Shown here in pieces: positions 18,029 through 28,388 of a DNA stretch of 64,000 bases. A program made the position numbers and the translations under genes. The notes beneath the pieces were generated by a model. That model saw only the letters and a program-made list of their open reading frames with translations. It had not been told where the DNA came from and did no database searches. Positions within the stretch are counted from its first letter, which is position 1. The number at the start of each line of letters is the position of its first letter. This stretch comes from Cohaesibacter sp. (GTDB taxonomy: Bacteria; Pseudomonadota; Alphaproteobacteria; Rhizobiales; Cohaesibacteraceae): NCBI GenBank assembly GCA_025800145.1, contig JAOXSH010000005.1, forward strand, positions 1-64,000, written 5' to 3'.

Positions 18029-19944
18029 AAACAATTTTCGGCATTGCTGCCATTGAAGCCCTACTCTTGAGCATCCTGATTGTCAGCGGGCTTCATTATC
18101 TGACCATATCCAATCAGGAACAATTGCTGCAACGCGGGCAATCCACGGCCAAATTGGTGGCAACCATGACGGCTGATGCGGTCATTGCGGTTGATTTGGC
18201 GACGCTGGACGCGCTTGTCGAGCAGACCTTGCGCAACAAGGACATTGTCTATTTGCGCATCCGCAATCAAAATGGCCAAACCTTGAGCCAGGGGGGCGAT
18301 GCGGACGCGCTGGCCCAACCCTTTCACGCTGACGCCTCCATTGAGGCGGCGCAATCGGATCAACGTCTGGATGTCTTCGCCCCCGTTCAAATCGCCAATA
18401 GCGACTTTGGCCGGATTGAGCTAGGCCTGTCCACCGCACAGTTAGAGACCATAATCAGCTCTGCTTTCAGCTGGATGACCACCATTGCCTTGTCTGAAAT
18501 GCTGCTGGTTGCGCTGGCTGGCTGGATTTTGGGCACCTATCTGACCGCTCAATTGCAATCTTTGAAAACAGGCGCCAAACAGGTTGCCGCCGGTGATTTT
18601 GGCCATCAAATCCAAGTTAAGGGCAAGGATGAGCTGGCCCAGACGGCCAAAAGCTTCAACCATATGTCCCGCGCCTTAAAAGATTATGCCGATCTGGCCG
18701 AAAAAGCCCGCCTTGATGCTGAAAAGGGGCGCGATTTTGCCCAAAGCACCTTGAAAGACGCCTTGGACAATATGCAGGATGGGGTTGTGATTTTCGATCG
18801 GGATGAAAACATCATCCTGATGAACAAAGCCTATCGCGACCAATATGATTTGAGCGATCTGCCTGTAAGCGAGGTGCCAACAACGGCCCGCAGCCTCTTT
18901 GCCGCGCAACAGATTTGTATGCAGGAGACCGGACCTGACTTTGTTGACCAAACGCTGTCTATCCTGCGCAAGCCCGCCCCCAAGACACGACGCGAATGCC
19001 GCTTGCACGATGGTCGTCATCTCCTGCTGGCCCATCAATCCATGTCCAATGGCGGCAAGGTGCTGGTGCAAACCGATGTCACCGATCTGTATCAGGCGTT
19101 GGAAGAAAATCGTCATTTGCAATTGCAAGTCATGCAGCAGCACAAGACAGAGGCCCTTGGCACCATGGCCAACAGCATGGCCCATGAAATCAACACACCT
19201 GCACAATTCATCTCGGACAATATCACCTTTGTCGCCAATGGTCTTCAAGATCTATGCACGATGATGGATCACCTTTGCCAACAGGGCCAGAGCCCGCATG
19301 GGTTAAATATAGATGCTCTCAATCAAGCTATGGAAGAGGCAGACTGGGACTTTTTAAAGACTGAATTGCCGCAAGCTGTCACAGAAATCCAAAATGGCAC
19401 TCACCGCATTCGCGACCAAATTCTGACCTTCAAGCAATTTGCCGCCCATGAAAGCGACACCCGCGAATTGGTCAATCTCAAGGATGCCATTGAGACAACC
19501 CTTCACATATCCAAAAGCCAATGGCAGTCCAAAACCAAGATTGACATCCTTGTGCCAACAAACCATCCCTTGCCCAAAGTCTCTTGCCAGCGCGCCCAGA
19601 TCAATCAGGTGATCCAGCATCTTTTGTCCAATGCCCTGCACGCCATTGAAGATGCCAAACGTCAGGAGGGCGAAATCACCATGAAGCTGGACAGCGATCA
19701 AGATCATATCACCTTAAGCGTGCAGGATAATGGCTGTGGCATGTCCAAGACCCAGCTTGGCAAAATTTTCGACGTTTTTTATACGAGCAAAGCACCGGGA
19801 CGCGGCACCGGCCATGGACTGGCCCTGTGTCATAGCATCATTGTCGACAGCCATGGCGGCACGCTCTCTGTTTCCTCACAAGAGGGCAAGGGAAGTTGCT
19901 TCACCCTCACCTTGCCGCTGGCACGTCTAACCAAAGTGGCCTGA
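18013..19944 (+). CDS. Membrane histidine kinase with HAMP and PAS domains
   Basis: 643 residues. Transmembrane segments are at about 7-29 and 157-178 around a periplasmic domain of about 125 residues, then HAMP (to about 232), PAS (about 245-362), phospho-acceptor His391 (NSMAHEINTPAQ) and HATPase_c with DNGCGM and GTGHGLALCHSI. It has no receiver of its own. It follows the PhnD-like protein with overlap, so the two probably form one sensor. Its H-box resembles that of the H-NOX kinase, so it may feed the same HDOD/HD-GYP regulators. The stop codon coincides with the start of a family C repeat. Confidence 0.88.
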   Translation: MSFRLKTIFGIAAIEALLLSILIVSGLHYLTISNQEQLLQRGQSTAKLVATMTADAVIAVDLATLDALVEQTLRNKDIVYLRIRNQNGQTLSQGGDADALAQPFHADASIEAAQSDQRLDVFAPVQIANSDFGRIELGLSTAQLETIISSAFSWMTTIALSEMLLVALAGWILGTYLTAQLQSLKTGAKQVAAGDFGHQIQVKGKDELAQTAKSFNHMSRALKDYADLAEKARLDAEKGRDFAQSTLKDALDNMQDGVVIFDRDENIILMNKAYRDQYDLSDLPVSEVPTTARSLFAAQQICMQETGPDFVDQTLSILRKPAPKTRRECRLHDGRHLLLAHQSMSNGGKVLVQTDVTDLYQALEENRHLQLQVMQQHKTEALGTMANSMAHEINTPAQFISDNITFVANGLQDLCTMMDHLCQQGQSPHGLNIDALNQAMEEADWDFLKTELPQAVTEIQNGTHRIRDQILTFKQFAAHESDTRELVNLKDAIETTLHISKSQWQSKTKIDILVPTNHPLPKVSCQRAQINQVIQHLLSNALHAIEDAKRQEGEITMKLDSDQDHITLSVQDNGCGMSKTQLGKIFDVFYTSKAPGRGTGHGLALCHSIIVDSHGGTLSVSSQEGKGSCFTLTLPLARLTKVA

Positions 19945-20032
19945 TTTTAAAGTCCTGAGCCAGCCCTCTCCCCCTTTTCAGACAACCCGTCATGGTACCC
20001 TTATGGTGGTATGAAAAGGGGGAGAGGGCTGG
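19940..20032. repeat. Repeat C with a perfect 21-bp inverted repeat
   Basis: Positions 19960-19980 and 20012-20032 are exact reverse complements (CCAGCCCTCTCCCCC...) separated by 31 bases, giving a very stable stem. The left flank GCCTGATTTTAAAGTCCTGA matches, inverted, the region 3018-3045. It looks like a miniature mobile or REP-like element. It could also terminate transcription of the kinase gene. Confidence 0.65.
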
Positions 20033-20050
20033 ATATACCGCCTAGAGTAT

Positions 20051-20083
20051 TTTGTTTCTAAGCATATTTTTCGAAAAGTGTGT
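20051..20083. repeat. Half copy of Hyphomicrobiales-type palindromic repeat A
   Basis: TTTGTTTCTAAGCATATTTT followed by TCGAAAAGTGTGT matches one outer arm and one inner arm of the full repeat found at 44639, 55735 and 62326. The GCGGTTTTCGG half is missing. The rest of the 19945-20256 spacer shows only weak AT-rich promoter-like sequence. Confidence 0.55.
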
Positions 20084-20256
20084 AATATAAAACTCACTAA
20101 GCCTTTGATATTTGAAATAAATATCCACTGATTAACATTTTGGTACTCTCTGTCCAGTTTTTTGTCTCTTCCTTTGGCCGTCTATATACTTTTTTAACTT
20201 TGAAAATGCGAAGAATGCCAACATCGACAAAATCTATATTGATCATGGTGACCATT

Positions 20257-21747
20257 ATGTTGGACTTATTCGGGATTGAGACCAAAATCAGCGACCGTCA
20301 ATGCTTGCTGGCCCTGAATGTCAGTCAGGCTATTATCAAATTCGCTCCCGATGGCACTATCTTGTCCGCCAATGAAAATTTTCTGGCCACGACCGGCTAT
20401 CAGCTGAACGAGATTGTCGGACAGCATCACAGCATGTTCGTACCCGATGACATTCGCCAGAGCCCCGATTATCGCGCTTTCTGGCTGGATATTGCCGCAG
20501 GCAAAAGCTTTAGCGGAGAGTTTCGCCGCATCAACAAACGCGGCGAGGATCTGTGGCTGCATGGCTCCTATAATCCCATCGTGACAAAGAATGGCACAGT
20601 GATCGGGGCCATCAAACTGGTCTCTGACATCACGGCCCAAAAACGCAAACAGGCGGAAGAAGCAGGCCAGCTTGCTGCGATCAACAAATCTCAAGCGGTG
20701 ATTGAGTTTGAACTGGATGGCACCATCATCACAGCCAATGAGAATTTCACAAAAACCGTTGGCTATGATCTCTCAGAGATTGTCGGACAGCATCATCGCA
20801 TCTTTGTTAAGCCAACCGAGCGCGAAAGCGCGGCTTATCGCCAATTTTGGGAGCAATTGCAATCCGGGCAATTCCAAAGCGCGGAATATAAACGCATTGG
20901 CAAAAATGGCAATGAAATCTGGATTCAAGCCTCTTACAATCCTATTTTGGACTGGAATGGCAAGCCTTTTAAAGTGGTGAAATTTGCAACCGACATCACT
21001 GCAAAAGTTCAGGAGCGCTCGCGCAAGGCACAGGTCCAATCCCAGATTGATCAGGATCTGGATGCCATCAGCGACAATGTCGATGCCACCTCGGAAAAAG
21101 TCAATGCCGCCATTGAAGCGGCAGGCCATACCTCGTCCAATGTGCAATCCGTTGCCTCGGCATCCGAAGAATTGTCTGTCTCGGTTTCCGAAATCAGCCG
21201 TCAGGTGACACAGGCGTTGGGCGTTTCCAACAATGCGGTTCATGAAGCAGAGAAAACCGGCGTCATCGTCACCAGCCTGTCCAATGCCGCCAGCCATATT
21301 GGCGAAGTGGTCAATCTGATTTCCGACATTGCCGAAAAAACCAACCTTCTGGCCCTCAATGCCACCATTGAAGCGGCAAGAGCCGGTGAATCAGGCAAAG
21401 GCTTTGCCGTTGTGGCAACAGAGGTTAAAGAACTGGCCAACCAGACCTCCAAGGCAACCGAGACCATCGCCGAACATACATCACAAATTCAATCTTCAAC
21501 CAGTGAAGCGGTGGATGCGATTGGCAACATCACCCAGATCATTGAAGAGATTAATGGCATCTCGTCCAGCATTTCCACCGCCGTTGACGAACAACAGGCC
21601 GTGACCGTTGAAATTTCGCAAAATATGCAAATGGCTTCGCAAGCTGTTGGCACCATCGATTCCAGCGTCAGTGAAATCGGCTCGGCAACCCGCCTGATCG
21701 TCGAAGGCACCCGCCATGTCAAAGAGGCCTCGCGCTCTCTTCTATAA
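20257..21747 (+). CDS. Soluble methyl-accepting chemotaxis protein with two PAS domains
   Basis: About 496 residues from the ATG at 20257. Two near-duplicate PAS domains ([17 protein letters not shown] and [17 protein letters not shown], each followed by EIVGQHH) precede a methyl-accepting domain with the conserved hairpin [19 protein letters not shown]. It has no membrane segment, so it is a cytoplasmic receptor of the Aer/BdlA kind, probably sensing redox or energy state through bound flavin or heme. Frames open from 20140 and 20245 give longer N-termini. I prefer 20257 because the domain begins there, but no ribosome site is decisive. Confidence 0.85.
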   Translation: MLDLFGIETKISDRQCLLALNVSQAIIKFAPDGTILSANENFLATTGYQLNEIVGQHHSMFVPDDIRQSPDYRAFWLDIAAGKSFSGEFRRINKRGEDLWLHGSYNPIVTKNGTVIGAIKLVSDITAQKRKQAEEAGQLAAINKSQAVIEFELDGTIITANENFTKTVGYDLSEIVGQHHRIFVKPTERESAAYRQFWEQLQSGQFQSAEYKRIGKNGNEIWIQASYNPILDWNGKPFKVVKFATDITAKVQERSRKAQVQSQIDQDLDAISDNVDATSEKVNAAIEAAGHTSSNVQSVASASEELSVSVSEISRQVTQALGVSNNAVHEAEKTGVIVTSLSNAASHIGEVVNLISDIAEKTNLLALNATIEAARAGESGKGFAVVATEVKELANQTSKATETIAEHTSQIQSSTSEAVDAIGNITQIIEEINGISSSISTAVDEQQAVTVEISQNMQMASQAVGTIDSSVSEIGSATRLIVEGTRHVKEASRSLL

Positions 21748-21752
21748 GCAAA

Positions 21753-21769
21753 TAATACCAACGGCATAA
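21753..21769 (+). repeat. Intergenic repeat D, copy 2
   Basis: TAATACCAACGGCATAA lies six bases after the stop of the chemoreceptor gene, in an otherwise AT-rich spacer that must hold the promoter of the next receptor. Confidence 0.6.
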
Positions 21770-21933
21770 AGGCATTCATATGTAAAATATACGTATTTTT
21801 AATAGGGATAAATGCCTTAAAATTAGACTCTTATGCTCAAAAATAATGCAACTTCCCGTATTTGGTTACCACTCATTCACTTTTCTTATTTAATGCTGTG
21901 TAACTATAGTTGTAAAATTGTAACGGTGACATC

Positions 21934-23718
21934 ATGCAATCTATTAGAAGAATATTTTACTTATTGGCTGGTTTAAGTGTTTTATTCTCAGCCTTCAGCA
22001 TTTTTAGCCTGATCATGATGGAAAAAGCTGACATTGAAATTGCCAATGCGCATAAACAAAAATATCAGTCTTATTTGCTTGCCGATGAATTGCGACAAAG
22101 CTCTGATGATTTGACCCGTCTGGGCAGGACTTATGTGCTCACAGGGGATGCGTCCTACAAAAAGCAATATATGGATATTCTCGATATCCGAAATGGCAAA
22201 AAACCACGCCCGCAAGACTATCATCGCATTTATTGGGATTTTGTTGCCGCAGGAGAGACCTCCCCACGTCCGGTCACACAAGCCGTGTCACTGACAGATT
22301 TGATGAAAGCAGCCGGTTTTACAGACGCTGAATTTGAAAAACTGAATCAGGCCAAAGCCAATTCCGATGGCTTGGTAGCTCTGGAAGTGGAGGCTATGAA
22401 TCTGGTCGAAGGCAAAGATGCCAACGGCAATGAAACAGGCTTTAAAAATTACAAACACGCCCGTGATCTGGTCCACTCTAAGCAATATCATGCCTTTAAA
22501 GCAGATATCATGAAGCCGGTTGACGAATTTTTCAGCATGCTTGAAGCGCGCACCAATAAGCGCATTGCAGAGGCAACGTCGACTGCCACGATGTATGAAA
22601 CCCTGACATGGGTTGCCATGCTTATTCTGATCAGCATCGTCTCTTTCACTCTGGTCTTTGTCTTGACCCGTGGCATCAACGGCTATGACAAGATCAAGGA
22701 AGCCATGCTGGTGATTGTCAAAGGCGATTTGACCCAAAGCATTCCTGGTCTTGAACGCAAGGATGAAGTCGGCGATATGGCAAAAAGCCTGTCTCACTTC
22801 CGCGATGCGATTGCCAACAACCAAAAGCTTCAGCAAGACAGAGAAAGCGAAGCGGATGCTCAATCTGATCGTATGCGCAAAATGGACGAATTGCTGAAAG
22901 TCTTTGACGGTGATATTCGCTCCACCGTGCAAGAAATTGAAGGGGCAGCAGGGCAAATGAACGAAACTGCCAGCTCCCTTGATGACATTGTTGATGAAAC
23001 AAAATCACAAACGCAAAACGTTTTGGCTGCCTCTGCCAATGCCTCTGACAATGTACAATCCGTCGCTGGTTCTTCAGAGGAGCTCTCCTCTTCCATTCAT
23101 GAAATCAGCCAACAGGTCAATCGTGCTACAAGCGTTGTTTCAAATGCAGCGGAAGGTGCAGTCTCGGCCAATTCCGATGTGCAGAAGCTCAAAGCTGCCT
23201 CTGTTGAAATTGCCGGAGCGATCAGCCTCATTCAAGCCATTGCCGAGCAAACCAATCTGCTGGCTTTGAATGCGACGATTGAATCCGCCCGTGCGGGTGA
23301 AGCAGGCAAAGGGTTTGCCGTTGTCGCTGGGGAAGTGAAAGAATTGGCCGGACAAACCGCCAGTGCAACCGATCAAATTTCCCAGCATATCCGGCTGATT
23401 CAGGAATCAACTGATAATGCAGTGGAAGCCATCGACAAAATCACAGCAACCATGGGCGAAGTGGAAAGCATCACCAATTCCATCGCATCCGCTGTTGAAC
23501 AGCAATCCGCAGCCACGCATGATATGTCCAACGGCATTCAAAGCGCAGCAACCGGCACAGCCGGTGTGGCAGATAGTGTTTCATTGATTAACAATTCTGT
23601 GGATCGCACAGCCAATTCTGCCGGGCAGGTCCGCTCTGCCTCCAGTTCTCTAAACCAACGCTCTCAGGCTCTGCAAAATACAGTCTCTGATTTCATGCAG
23701 AAAATAGCTAAAATCTAG
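21934..23718 (+). CDS. Membrane methyl-accepting chemotaxis protein
   Basis: 594 residues. Transmembrane helices at about 8-29 and 220-241 bound a periplasmic, largely helical sensor domain of about 190 residues. HAMP (about 242-295) and a methyl-accepting domain with [20 protein letters not shown] follow. The ligand is unknown; the helical sensor is not a Cache domain that I recognise. It stands alone, with its own terminator at 23741. Proximity to the H-NOX block suggests, but does not show, a link between NO and motility. Confidence 0.88.
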   Translation: MQSIRRIFYLLAGLSVLFSAFSIFSLIMMEKADIEIANAHKQKYQSYLLADELRQSSDDLTRLGRTYVLTGDASYKKQYMDILDIRNGKKPRPQDYHRIYWDFVAAGETSPRPVTQAVSLTDLMKAAGFTDAEFEKLNQAKANSDGLVALEVEAMNLVEGKDANGNETGFKNYKHARDLVHSKQYHAFKADIMKPVDEFFSMLEARTNKRIAEATSTATMYETLTWVAMLILISIVSFTLVFVLTRGINGYDKIKEAMLVIVKGDLTQSIPGLERKDEVGDMAKSLSHFRDAIANNQKLQQDRESEADAQSDRMRKMDELLKVFDGDIRSTVQEIEGAAGQMNETASSLDDIVDETKSQTQNVLAASANASDNVQSVAGSSEELSSSIHEISQQVNRATSVVSNAAEGAVSANSDVQKLKAASVEIAGAISLIQAIAEQTNLLALNATIESARAGEAGKGFAVVAGEVKELAGQTASATDQISQHIRLIQESTDNAVEAIDKITATMGEVESITNSIASAVEQQSAATHDMSNGIQSAATGTAGVADSVSLINNSVDRTANSAGQVRSASSSLNQRSQALQNTVSDFMQKIAKI

Positions 23719-23740
23719 AGCGTAAGCAAATGATGAGACA

Positions 23741-23777
23741 AAAGCGCGTCTGGCTTCATTACAGACGCGCTTTTTCT
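23741..23777 (+). terminator. Rho-independent terminator after the chemoreceptor
   Basis: AAAGCGCGTCTG (23741-23752) pairs with CAGACGCGCTTT (23762-23773), a 12-bp GC-rich stem with a 9-base loop, followed by a T run. It is the clearest terminator in the window. Confidence 0.85.
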
Positions 23778-23792
23778 TTGCCATCATGATCA

Positions 23793-23823
23793 TTATACCA
23801 ACGGCATGAAAGATTGACCCATC
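23793..23823 (+). repeat. Intergenic repeat D, copy 3 (extended)
   Basis: ATTATACCAACGGCATGAAA runs on into GATTGACCCAT, matching the inverse of 33493-33524 over about 28 bases. It lies between convergent chemoreceptor and epimerase genes. Confidence 0.6.
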
Positions 23824-23875
23824 CCCCATGGCCCGTCAACAGAACCGCATACATCGTCTTGGCTGGCAACCATGA

Positions 23876-24985
23876 TCAGCCTCCATAAGACGCGATTGGC
23901 GATCCAAATTTTGTTTCATCAGGTGTGACGCCCAAGCCCGGCCCTGTTGGTCGTTTGATATGGCCGCCTTCAATCTGAATGCCGTTGCTCGGATCATAAT
24001 TGCCTTCAATATAAGGCGCGGCCAGCCATGCACCCTCAAACAGCTCCGGCTTGACCGTTGCGCCAATTTGGGTGCAGGCCGCGGCAATGATATCGCCCCC
24101 CCAACTGTCATCGCAAGTATGGGGCAGATTGCGCGCCTCGCAAATATCGCGGAACGTGCGCATAGTGTGCAAGCCGCCAATGCGGGTGACTTTCATGCCA
24201 AAGCCATCCACCAGATTGGTGCCAACGGCTGAGATGACAACATTCAGATCGACACTATTTTCGTCCATATAAATGCCATGGCTGACTTGCGGGCGGATTT
24301 TTTCCAGATCCTGATAACTGTTGCAAGGTTGCTCCATGATGAAAGGAATATGCGGACATTCACGGCTAACGCGCAAGGCATCGCGGGTCGTCCAGCCCCG
24401 ATTGCCATCCACAGCCAATCTCATGCCGCTGCCCTTAATCACCTCCCAAACCTTAGAGATTGTCTCAATATCAATCTCGACAGGCCGCCCGCCAACCTTA
24501 ACTTGCAAGCGCGGATAGCCTTCCTGCACTTTCTGTTTGGCCAGCGCGGCAATATCATCAGGGGCACCAACCCCACTGGCATAATAAGACGCAACACGAT
24601 CTGTTACCGCCCCGCCCAAAAGATCGGCGACATTGACGCCCAGACATTTGCCCGCCAGATCATGAGCGGCAATATCAATTGCCGCCTTGGCATAATTATG
24701 CCCATTTAGCAAAGTATGCATTTTGCGGTTCACAGCCAAAGGCCAGATATCTGTACCAATCAGGCCTTGTGCCATGGCCATCAAAGCCGCCCGCGCCCCT
24801 GCGGCATGGGCCTCGGCATAGGTTGGCCCCACCGGACAGGTCTCCCCCCAACCAATTGTGCCATCTTCTGCAACCAGTTTGACCAAGGTGGTATCCAAGG
24901 CATAAACCGCACCACTGGCCATGGTATAGGGGCCGTTTTTAACCGGCAAATCATGCTGATAAAGATGCACTTCCTTGATACGCAT
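23876..24985 (-). CDS. hpbD: HpbD-like hydroxyproline-betaine/proline-betaine 2-epimerase (enolase superfamily)
   Basis: 369 residues of the mandelate racemase/muconate lactonising group. Visible features are [44 protein letters not shown] (base Lys), metal ligands in VDGNRGW, MEQP and MDEN, and the second-side Lys in [11 protein letters not shown]. From memory the sequence is very close throughout to characterised HpbD of Pelagibaca, which epimerises 4-hydroxyproline betaine and racemises proline betaine. The ATG at 24985 follows GGAGG; the GTG twelve bases upstream is part of that ribosome site. It lies downstream of a BCCT carrier, matching the known hpb neighbourhood. It is probably the first catabolic step for plant or algal betaines. 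Confidence 0.88.
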   Translation of the reverse strand: MRIKEVHLYQHDLPVKNGPYTMASGAVYALDTTLVKLVAEDGTIGWGETCPVGPTYAEAHAAGARAALMAMAQGLIGTDIWPLAVNRKMHTLLNGHNYAKAAIDIAAHDLAGKCLGVNVADLLGGAVTDRVASYYASGVGAPDDIAALAKQKVQEGYPRLQVKVGGRPVEIDIETISKVWEVIKGSGMRLAVDGNRGWTTRDALRVSRECPHIPFIMEQPCNSYQDLEKIRPQVSHGIYMDENSVDLNVVISAVGTNLVDGFGMKVTRIGGLHTMRTFRDICEARNLPHTCDDSWGGDIIAAACTQIGATVKPELFEGAWLAAPYIEGNYDPSNGIQIEGGHIKRPTGPGLGVTPDETKFGSPIASYGG

Positions 24986-25017
24986 TCTGTCCTCCACTTC
25001 ATTAATAAGGATGGCTC

Positions 25018-25030
25018 ATGCCGTTGGTAT
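25018..25030 (-). repeat. Intergenic repeat D, copy 4
   Basis: ATGCCGTTGGTAT, the inverse of the D core, sits about 30 bases upstream of the hpbD start. Only the core is conserved here. Confidence 0.5.
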
Positions 25031-25264
25031 CATTCCAAGGCAGAGGCAAAAGATGCCTCGTAAAATGCATTTGCATGACATGCAGGCCAGACGCTTTGCC
25101 AGACATTTTGAGACAATACGAGAGGCCTTGACGATAAAGGCGAAGCTGTTCAGCACGCTATGAAAAGGCATTGAAAGCCTTGCGCACCTATCCAGTTTTC
25201 CTAAAGACAATCATTGGCTTGCAAAAAGAAACAAGGCAGGAAACTGGATCAGATGGTGTGGGTA

Positions 25265-25284
25265 GAAAAGCTGACCAGCTTTTC
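25265..25284 (-). terminator. Hairpin after the BCCT gene
   Basis: GAAAAGCTGACCAGCTTTTC is self-complementary with a minimal loop and lies 34 bases past the BCCT stop on the - strand. The arms end in a T run in either direction, so it may terminate the carrier transcript before hpbD. Confidence 0.5.
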
Positions 25285-25317
25285 AAATCATAAAACCGGC
25301 CAGCTTTTATCATGCTT

Positions 25318-27126
25318 TTATTCGTCAGCTTCCTTCTGGCGCATGCTATCGCGGATCAAGGCTTTGCCAAGGGCAATACACATCAGACTCATCACCATGG
25401 TGAAGGGCAAGGCCCCAATGATCATAGCATTTTTCAAAGCATCCAATGGATTTGCCTCACCTGCTGCAATCAGCAAAACACCAATCACAGATGTCAGGAT
25501 CAAGCCCCAAATAATGCGATGCTTGATGCCGGTTTCCTGATCGCCACCAGACATAATGGTGTTCATCACCAAGATGCCGGAATCGGCAGAGGTTACAAGG
25601 AAGGTCAAGACAAGCACAACACACATAACGGTGATGATTGTCAGGAAAGGACCATCGAGCATTTGACCAAGCGTGACAAACAATTTGGCCGTGTTGGAGG
25701 CCCCAATGATGGCGCCTTCTGCGGTGCCTGCCAGTTCCAGATCAATGGCTGTACCACCCAAAAGGGTCATCCATGCAAAACAGACCAAGGCAGGCGCAAT
25801 CACGCAGCCAAAGATAAATTCGCGAATGGACCGGCCTTTGGAAATACGCGCAAGGAACAAGCCAACAAAAGGCGAGAAGGCAATCCACCAAGCCCAATAG
25901 AAGGTAGTCCAGCCTGCTTGCCAGCCAAATTGACGGCCCTGCTCGCCCGCTGCATAAGCAGCTTGCAACACATCCTGTGGCAAAGCGGCAGCATCGCCTT
26001 CCAGACCAGTGGCAAATTTATCAAAAGAGCCCCAAGCATTGGTCGCACCGCCAAAGAGTGCATCAGCATGGGCTTTTGCCTGTTCTGGCAAAGCACCGGC
26101 AAAGTCAGCCGCAGATTGCGGACCAAAGGTTCCAAAGCTCAAAGACAGGAAATGCAGGATATAATCCACCAAAGCCGTTGCATAAGTGGTCATGGCAAAA
26201 GCAAAAGAGCCAAAAGCCACAAAGGTGAACAACAGGATCAGCGAGAGAACCAGATTGAGGTTGGAGAGATATTTCACCCCACGGCCAACACCAGAGACGG
26301 CAGAGAGAATAGATAGGCCCATAATCACGATCAAACCAGCAACCAGACCCACAACATTGGGGGCGGGCGCATCACCGGTCATATCCATCATCCATTCCAT
26401 ACCGGTAATGGCATAAAGGCCATCGATGAATTGGGACACACCAAAGCCAATTGTTACAGACACACCCAAAATGGTGGCAACCACGCCAAGCACGTCCACA
26501 ACATGACCCAGCAAACCATTCATCAATTTGCCAAAGAGCGGTGTCAGCGCAGTACGGATGGTCAAAGGCATATCGCGGGTATAGGCAAAATAGGCCAAAG
26601 ACAGGCCGGTCACCACATAAATTGCCCAGGCATGGAACCCATAATGCAAATAGGTGTAGCGATAGGCGGACTGGACCGCATTTTGCTGATTGGCCTGAGC
26701 CGCACCGGACAGAACTTCAGGGTTAGAACCCCAAAGGCCCAAAGGTTCGGCTGTGGCAAACACCATCAGGCCAACCCCAAGACCGGCACCAAACATCATG
26801 GAAAACCATGAAAAACTGGAAAATTCCGGCGCTTCCCCCGGCGTACCCATGACTTGGCGGCCCGTTTGCGGCGCAAGAGCAATGATCAAAAGGAAGAAGA
26901 AAAACAAACCAACAATCACAATATAAAAAGAATTGAAGCTTTCCAGCAATTGCCAGTTCAGGCTTCCCAACACACCCTTTGCATTGGCTGGCCAGATCAA
27001 GGCCCAGAGCACAAGCGCCACCATAATGCCTTTGCTCAATAGCGCAATTTCAACGCTATAACCTTCATAAAATCCTTTTTCGGATTTCGAAATTTCCAAA
27101 TCGGTAAATGGTTCTTTTATCGACAC
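25318..27126 (-). CDS. BCCT-family betaine/carnitine/choline transporter
   Basis: 602 residues with about twelve membrane segments. It has the BCCT glycine-rich stretch GAGLGVGLMVFATAEPL and the tryptophan box TTFYWAWWIAFSPFVGLFLA. An insertion of roughly 80 residues after DYILHFLSLSFG is longer than in BetP. The start is GTG at 27126, preceded by AAAGGGAAGAAG. It lies between hpbD and the reductase/methyltransferase genes, so a proline-betaine-type compound is the expected cargo. The known hpb cluster also includes a BCCT gene (HpbJ). Coupling ion and substrate cannot be read from sequence. Confidence 0.92.
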   Translation of the reverse strand: MSIKEPFTDLEISKSEKGFYEGYSVEIALLSKGIMVALVLWALIWPANAKGVLGSLNWQLLESFNSFYIVIVGLFFFFLLIIALAPQTGRQVMGTPGEAPEFSSFSWFSMMFGAGLGVGLMVFATAEPLGLWGSNPEVLSGAAQANQQNAVQSAYRYTYLHYGFHAWAIYVVTGLSLAYFAYTRDMPLTIRTALTPLFGKLMNGLLGHVVDVLGVVATILGVSVTIGFGVSQFIDGLYAITGMEWMMDMTGDAPAPNVVGLVAGLIVIMGLSILSAVSGVGRGVKYLSNLNLVLSLILLFTFVAFGSFAFAMTTYATALVDYILHFLSLSFGTFGPQSAADFAGALPEQAKAHADALFGGATNAWGSFDKFATGLEGDAAALPQDVLQAAYAAGEQGRQFGWQAGWTTFYWAWWIAFSPFVGLFLARISKGRSIREFIFGCVIAPALVCFAWMTLLGGTAIDLELAGTAEGAIIGASNTAKLFVTLGQMLDGPFLTIITVMCVVLVLTFLVTSADSGILVMNTIMSGGDQETGIKHRIIWGLILTSVIGVLLIAAGEANPLDALKNAMIIGALPFTMVMSLMCIALGKALIRDSMRQKEADE

Positions 27127-27149
27127 GTCTTCTTCCCTTTGCTTTTTTA

Positions 27150-27275
27150 TTATTTGCGGATTGGTCCTGATCCGTTGATAAGCTTTTGCAGCTCTCCTTC
27201 TTCTATAAGTGAATTTTCAGCCAAGTTATCGTTCATATCCGACAAATATCCAGTTTTTTCTGCATATTTTCTCAT
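27150..27275 (-). CDS. Possible small acidic protein upstream of the BCCT gene
   Basis: A 41-codon frame (starting MRKYAEKTGYLSDMNDNL, ending NGSGPIRK) lies directly before the carrier on the same strand. Its composition looks protein-like and the stop is 23 bases from the carrier start. There is no Shine-Dalgarno motif and I know no homologue. It may be chance or a leader peptide. Confidence 0.2.
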   Translation of the reverse strand: MRKYAEKTGYLSDMNDNLAENSLIEEGELQKLINGSGPIRK

Positions 27276-27297
27276 TATAAGCAGCACAATATTGCCC

Positions 27298-28332
27298 TTA
27301 TATGGACAATCGAGCCAATAGCTCCCCATTGACCAGAACGCCATTTGCAAGCGCCTCTGCCCGCTTTTTCAAACGCCCATCGCCGGGCACTCTTGCGCCA
27401 GGGGCCTTGTTGATGGATTGCGCAATCTGTTCCACTTGCGCAAGGAAAAGCGGGTTACCCCATTTGGCCGGATCAATGGCAAAGGTGGTCACGCCCGCCT
27501 TGATATTGAGCGCCCCAAAGCTGTCCTTTTCCTCGGTCTGGGTGGAAAGCAAACTGCCAGACAGAGCCGCGGCCAAGATCTCCACCATAAGGGCAATGCC
27601 CGTGCCTTTATGTTCGGCAAAAGGCAACAGGCTCAATGTCTCGCTAATGGCTTTGGCATCTTTGCTGGGCTGTCCTTCATGATCCAGCCCCCCATAAACC
27701 GGCAAGGCATGGCCTTCTGTTGCGGCCAGTTTAATATCCATCAGCGCCACAACAGAGGATGCCTGATCCCAAACAATCGGCGCAACCCCTTCGCGTGGGC
27801 AGGCAAAGGACATGGGATTGGTGCCAAAAATCGGTTTGTCCCCCCCATGCGGCACAATCAAAGCCAGAGAATTGACAAAACAAAAGGCAATCAGGCCTTG
27901 TTCTGCCAAGGGTTCGGTTTCAAAGCGCAAAGCGCTTAAATGATGAATGTTGGAACAGGTGAAACCGGCAATGCCATGTTTGCGGGCAAGCTGAACAAGG
28001 CGGGGGCGGGCCAATTCAGAGGCAAGTTGAAAATAGCCATTATCCCCATCGCCGCGCAAAATAGCAGGCGCAATCTGTTCAATGCTTGGAGAGGCATCGC
28101 CTTTGGCATAACCGGAGCTGAAAGCCTGCATATAATGAGGGAGCATCATCAGACCATGACTGCGCGGCCCATCGCGCTCGCAACACATGATCAAATCGGC
28201 AAGATTATCGCTGCCGCGCTCATCGACACCAACAGAGGCCAATTTTTCTTTTGCCAAAGCCCGCACATCCGCAAGGGATAATCTTTTCATTTCCGACTCA
28301 CTCATTGCCTGCAATCCGGTCATATAAGTCAT
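27298..28332 (-). CDS. Ldh2/MDH2-family NAD(P)H oxidoreductase, possibly pyrroline-2-carboxylate reductase
   Basis: About 344 residues of the malate/L-lactate dehydrogenase 2 family, a Rossmann-unlike NAD(P)-binding fold. It has the catalytic His region NIHHLSALRFETEPLAEQG and FGTNPMSFACP. Members include delta-1-pyrroline-2-carboxylate reductase and ureidoglycolate dehydrogenase. Next to an HpbD epimerase, reduction of a cyclic imine from proline-type compounds is a reasonable inference. The frame is open to 28356, but those codons lie in a partial repeat. Starts at 28332 or 28305 (MSESEMKRLS) are both possible, and neither has a strong ribosome site. Confidence 0.82.
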   Translation of the reverse strand: MTYMTGLQAMSESEMKRLSLADVRALAKEKLASVGVDERGSDNLADLIMCCERDGPRSHGLMMLPHYMQAFSSGYAKGDASPSIEQIAPAILRGDGDNGYFQLASELARPRLVQLARKHGIAGFTCSNIHHLSALRFETEPLAEQGLIAFCFVNSLALIVPHGGDKPIFGTNPMSFACPREGVAPIVWDQASSVVALMDIKLAATEGHALPVYGGLDHEGQPSKDAKAISETLSLLPFAEHKGTGIALMVEILAAALSGSLLSTQTEEKDSFGALNIKAGVTTFAIDPAKWGNPLFLAQVEQIAQSINKAPGARVPGDGRLKKRAEALANGVLVNGELLARLSI

Positions 28333-28388
28333 TATTTCTACTCGTTGGTATAACAAAAAGGGAGCAAGCTGATCCCCTCATCAGGTCT

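Larger units (their letters stand above)
24986..25317. other. Spacer between hpbD and the BCCT gene
   Basis: 332 bases. It holds repeat D at 25018-25030 and a hairpin at 25265-25284. A 36-codon open frame on + (25051-25161, starting MPRKMHLHDMQARR) has no ribosome site or recognisable motif, and I do not call it a gene. No other feature was seen. The promoter of hpbD, if separate from the upstream operon, must lie here. Confidence 0.5.

Noticed and set aside
20140..20256. N-terminal extension of the two-PAS chemoreceptor with a hydrophobic segment
   Set aside because: The extra residues are not a convincing membrane anchor, and the upstream sequence has the AT-rich look of a promoter.
25312..26316. 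Long + strand open frame antisense to the BCCT carrier, about 334 codons
   Set aside because: It lies entirely opposite a well-supported carrier gene, its residues are rich in His/Gln/Asn as expected of a complement frame, and no domain is visible.
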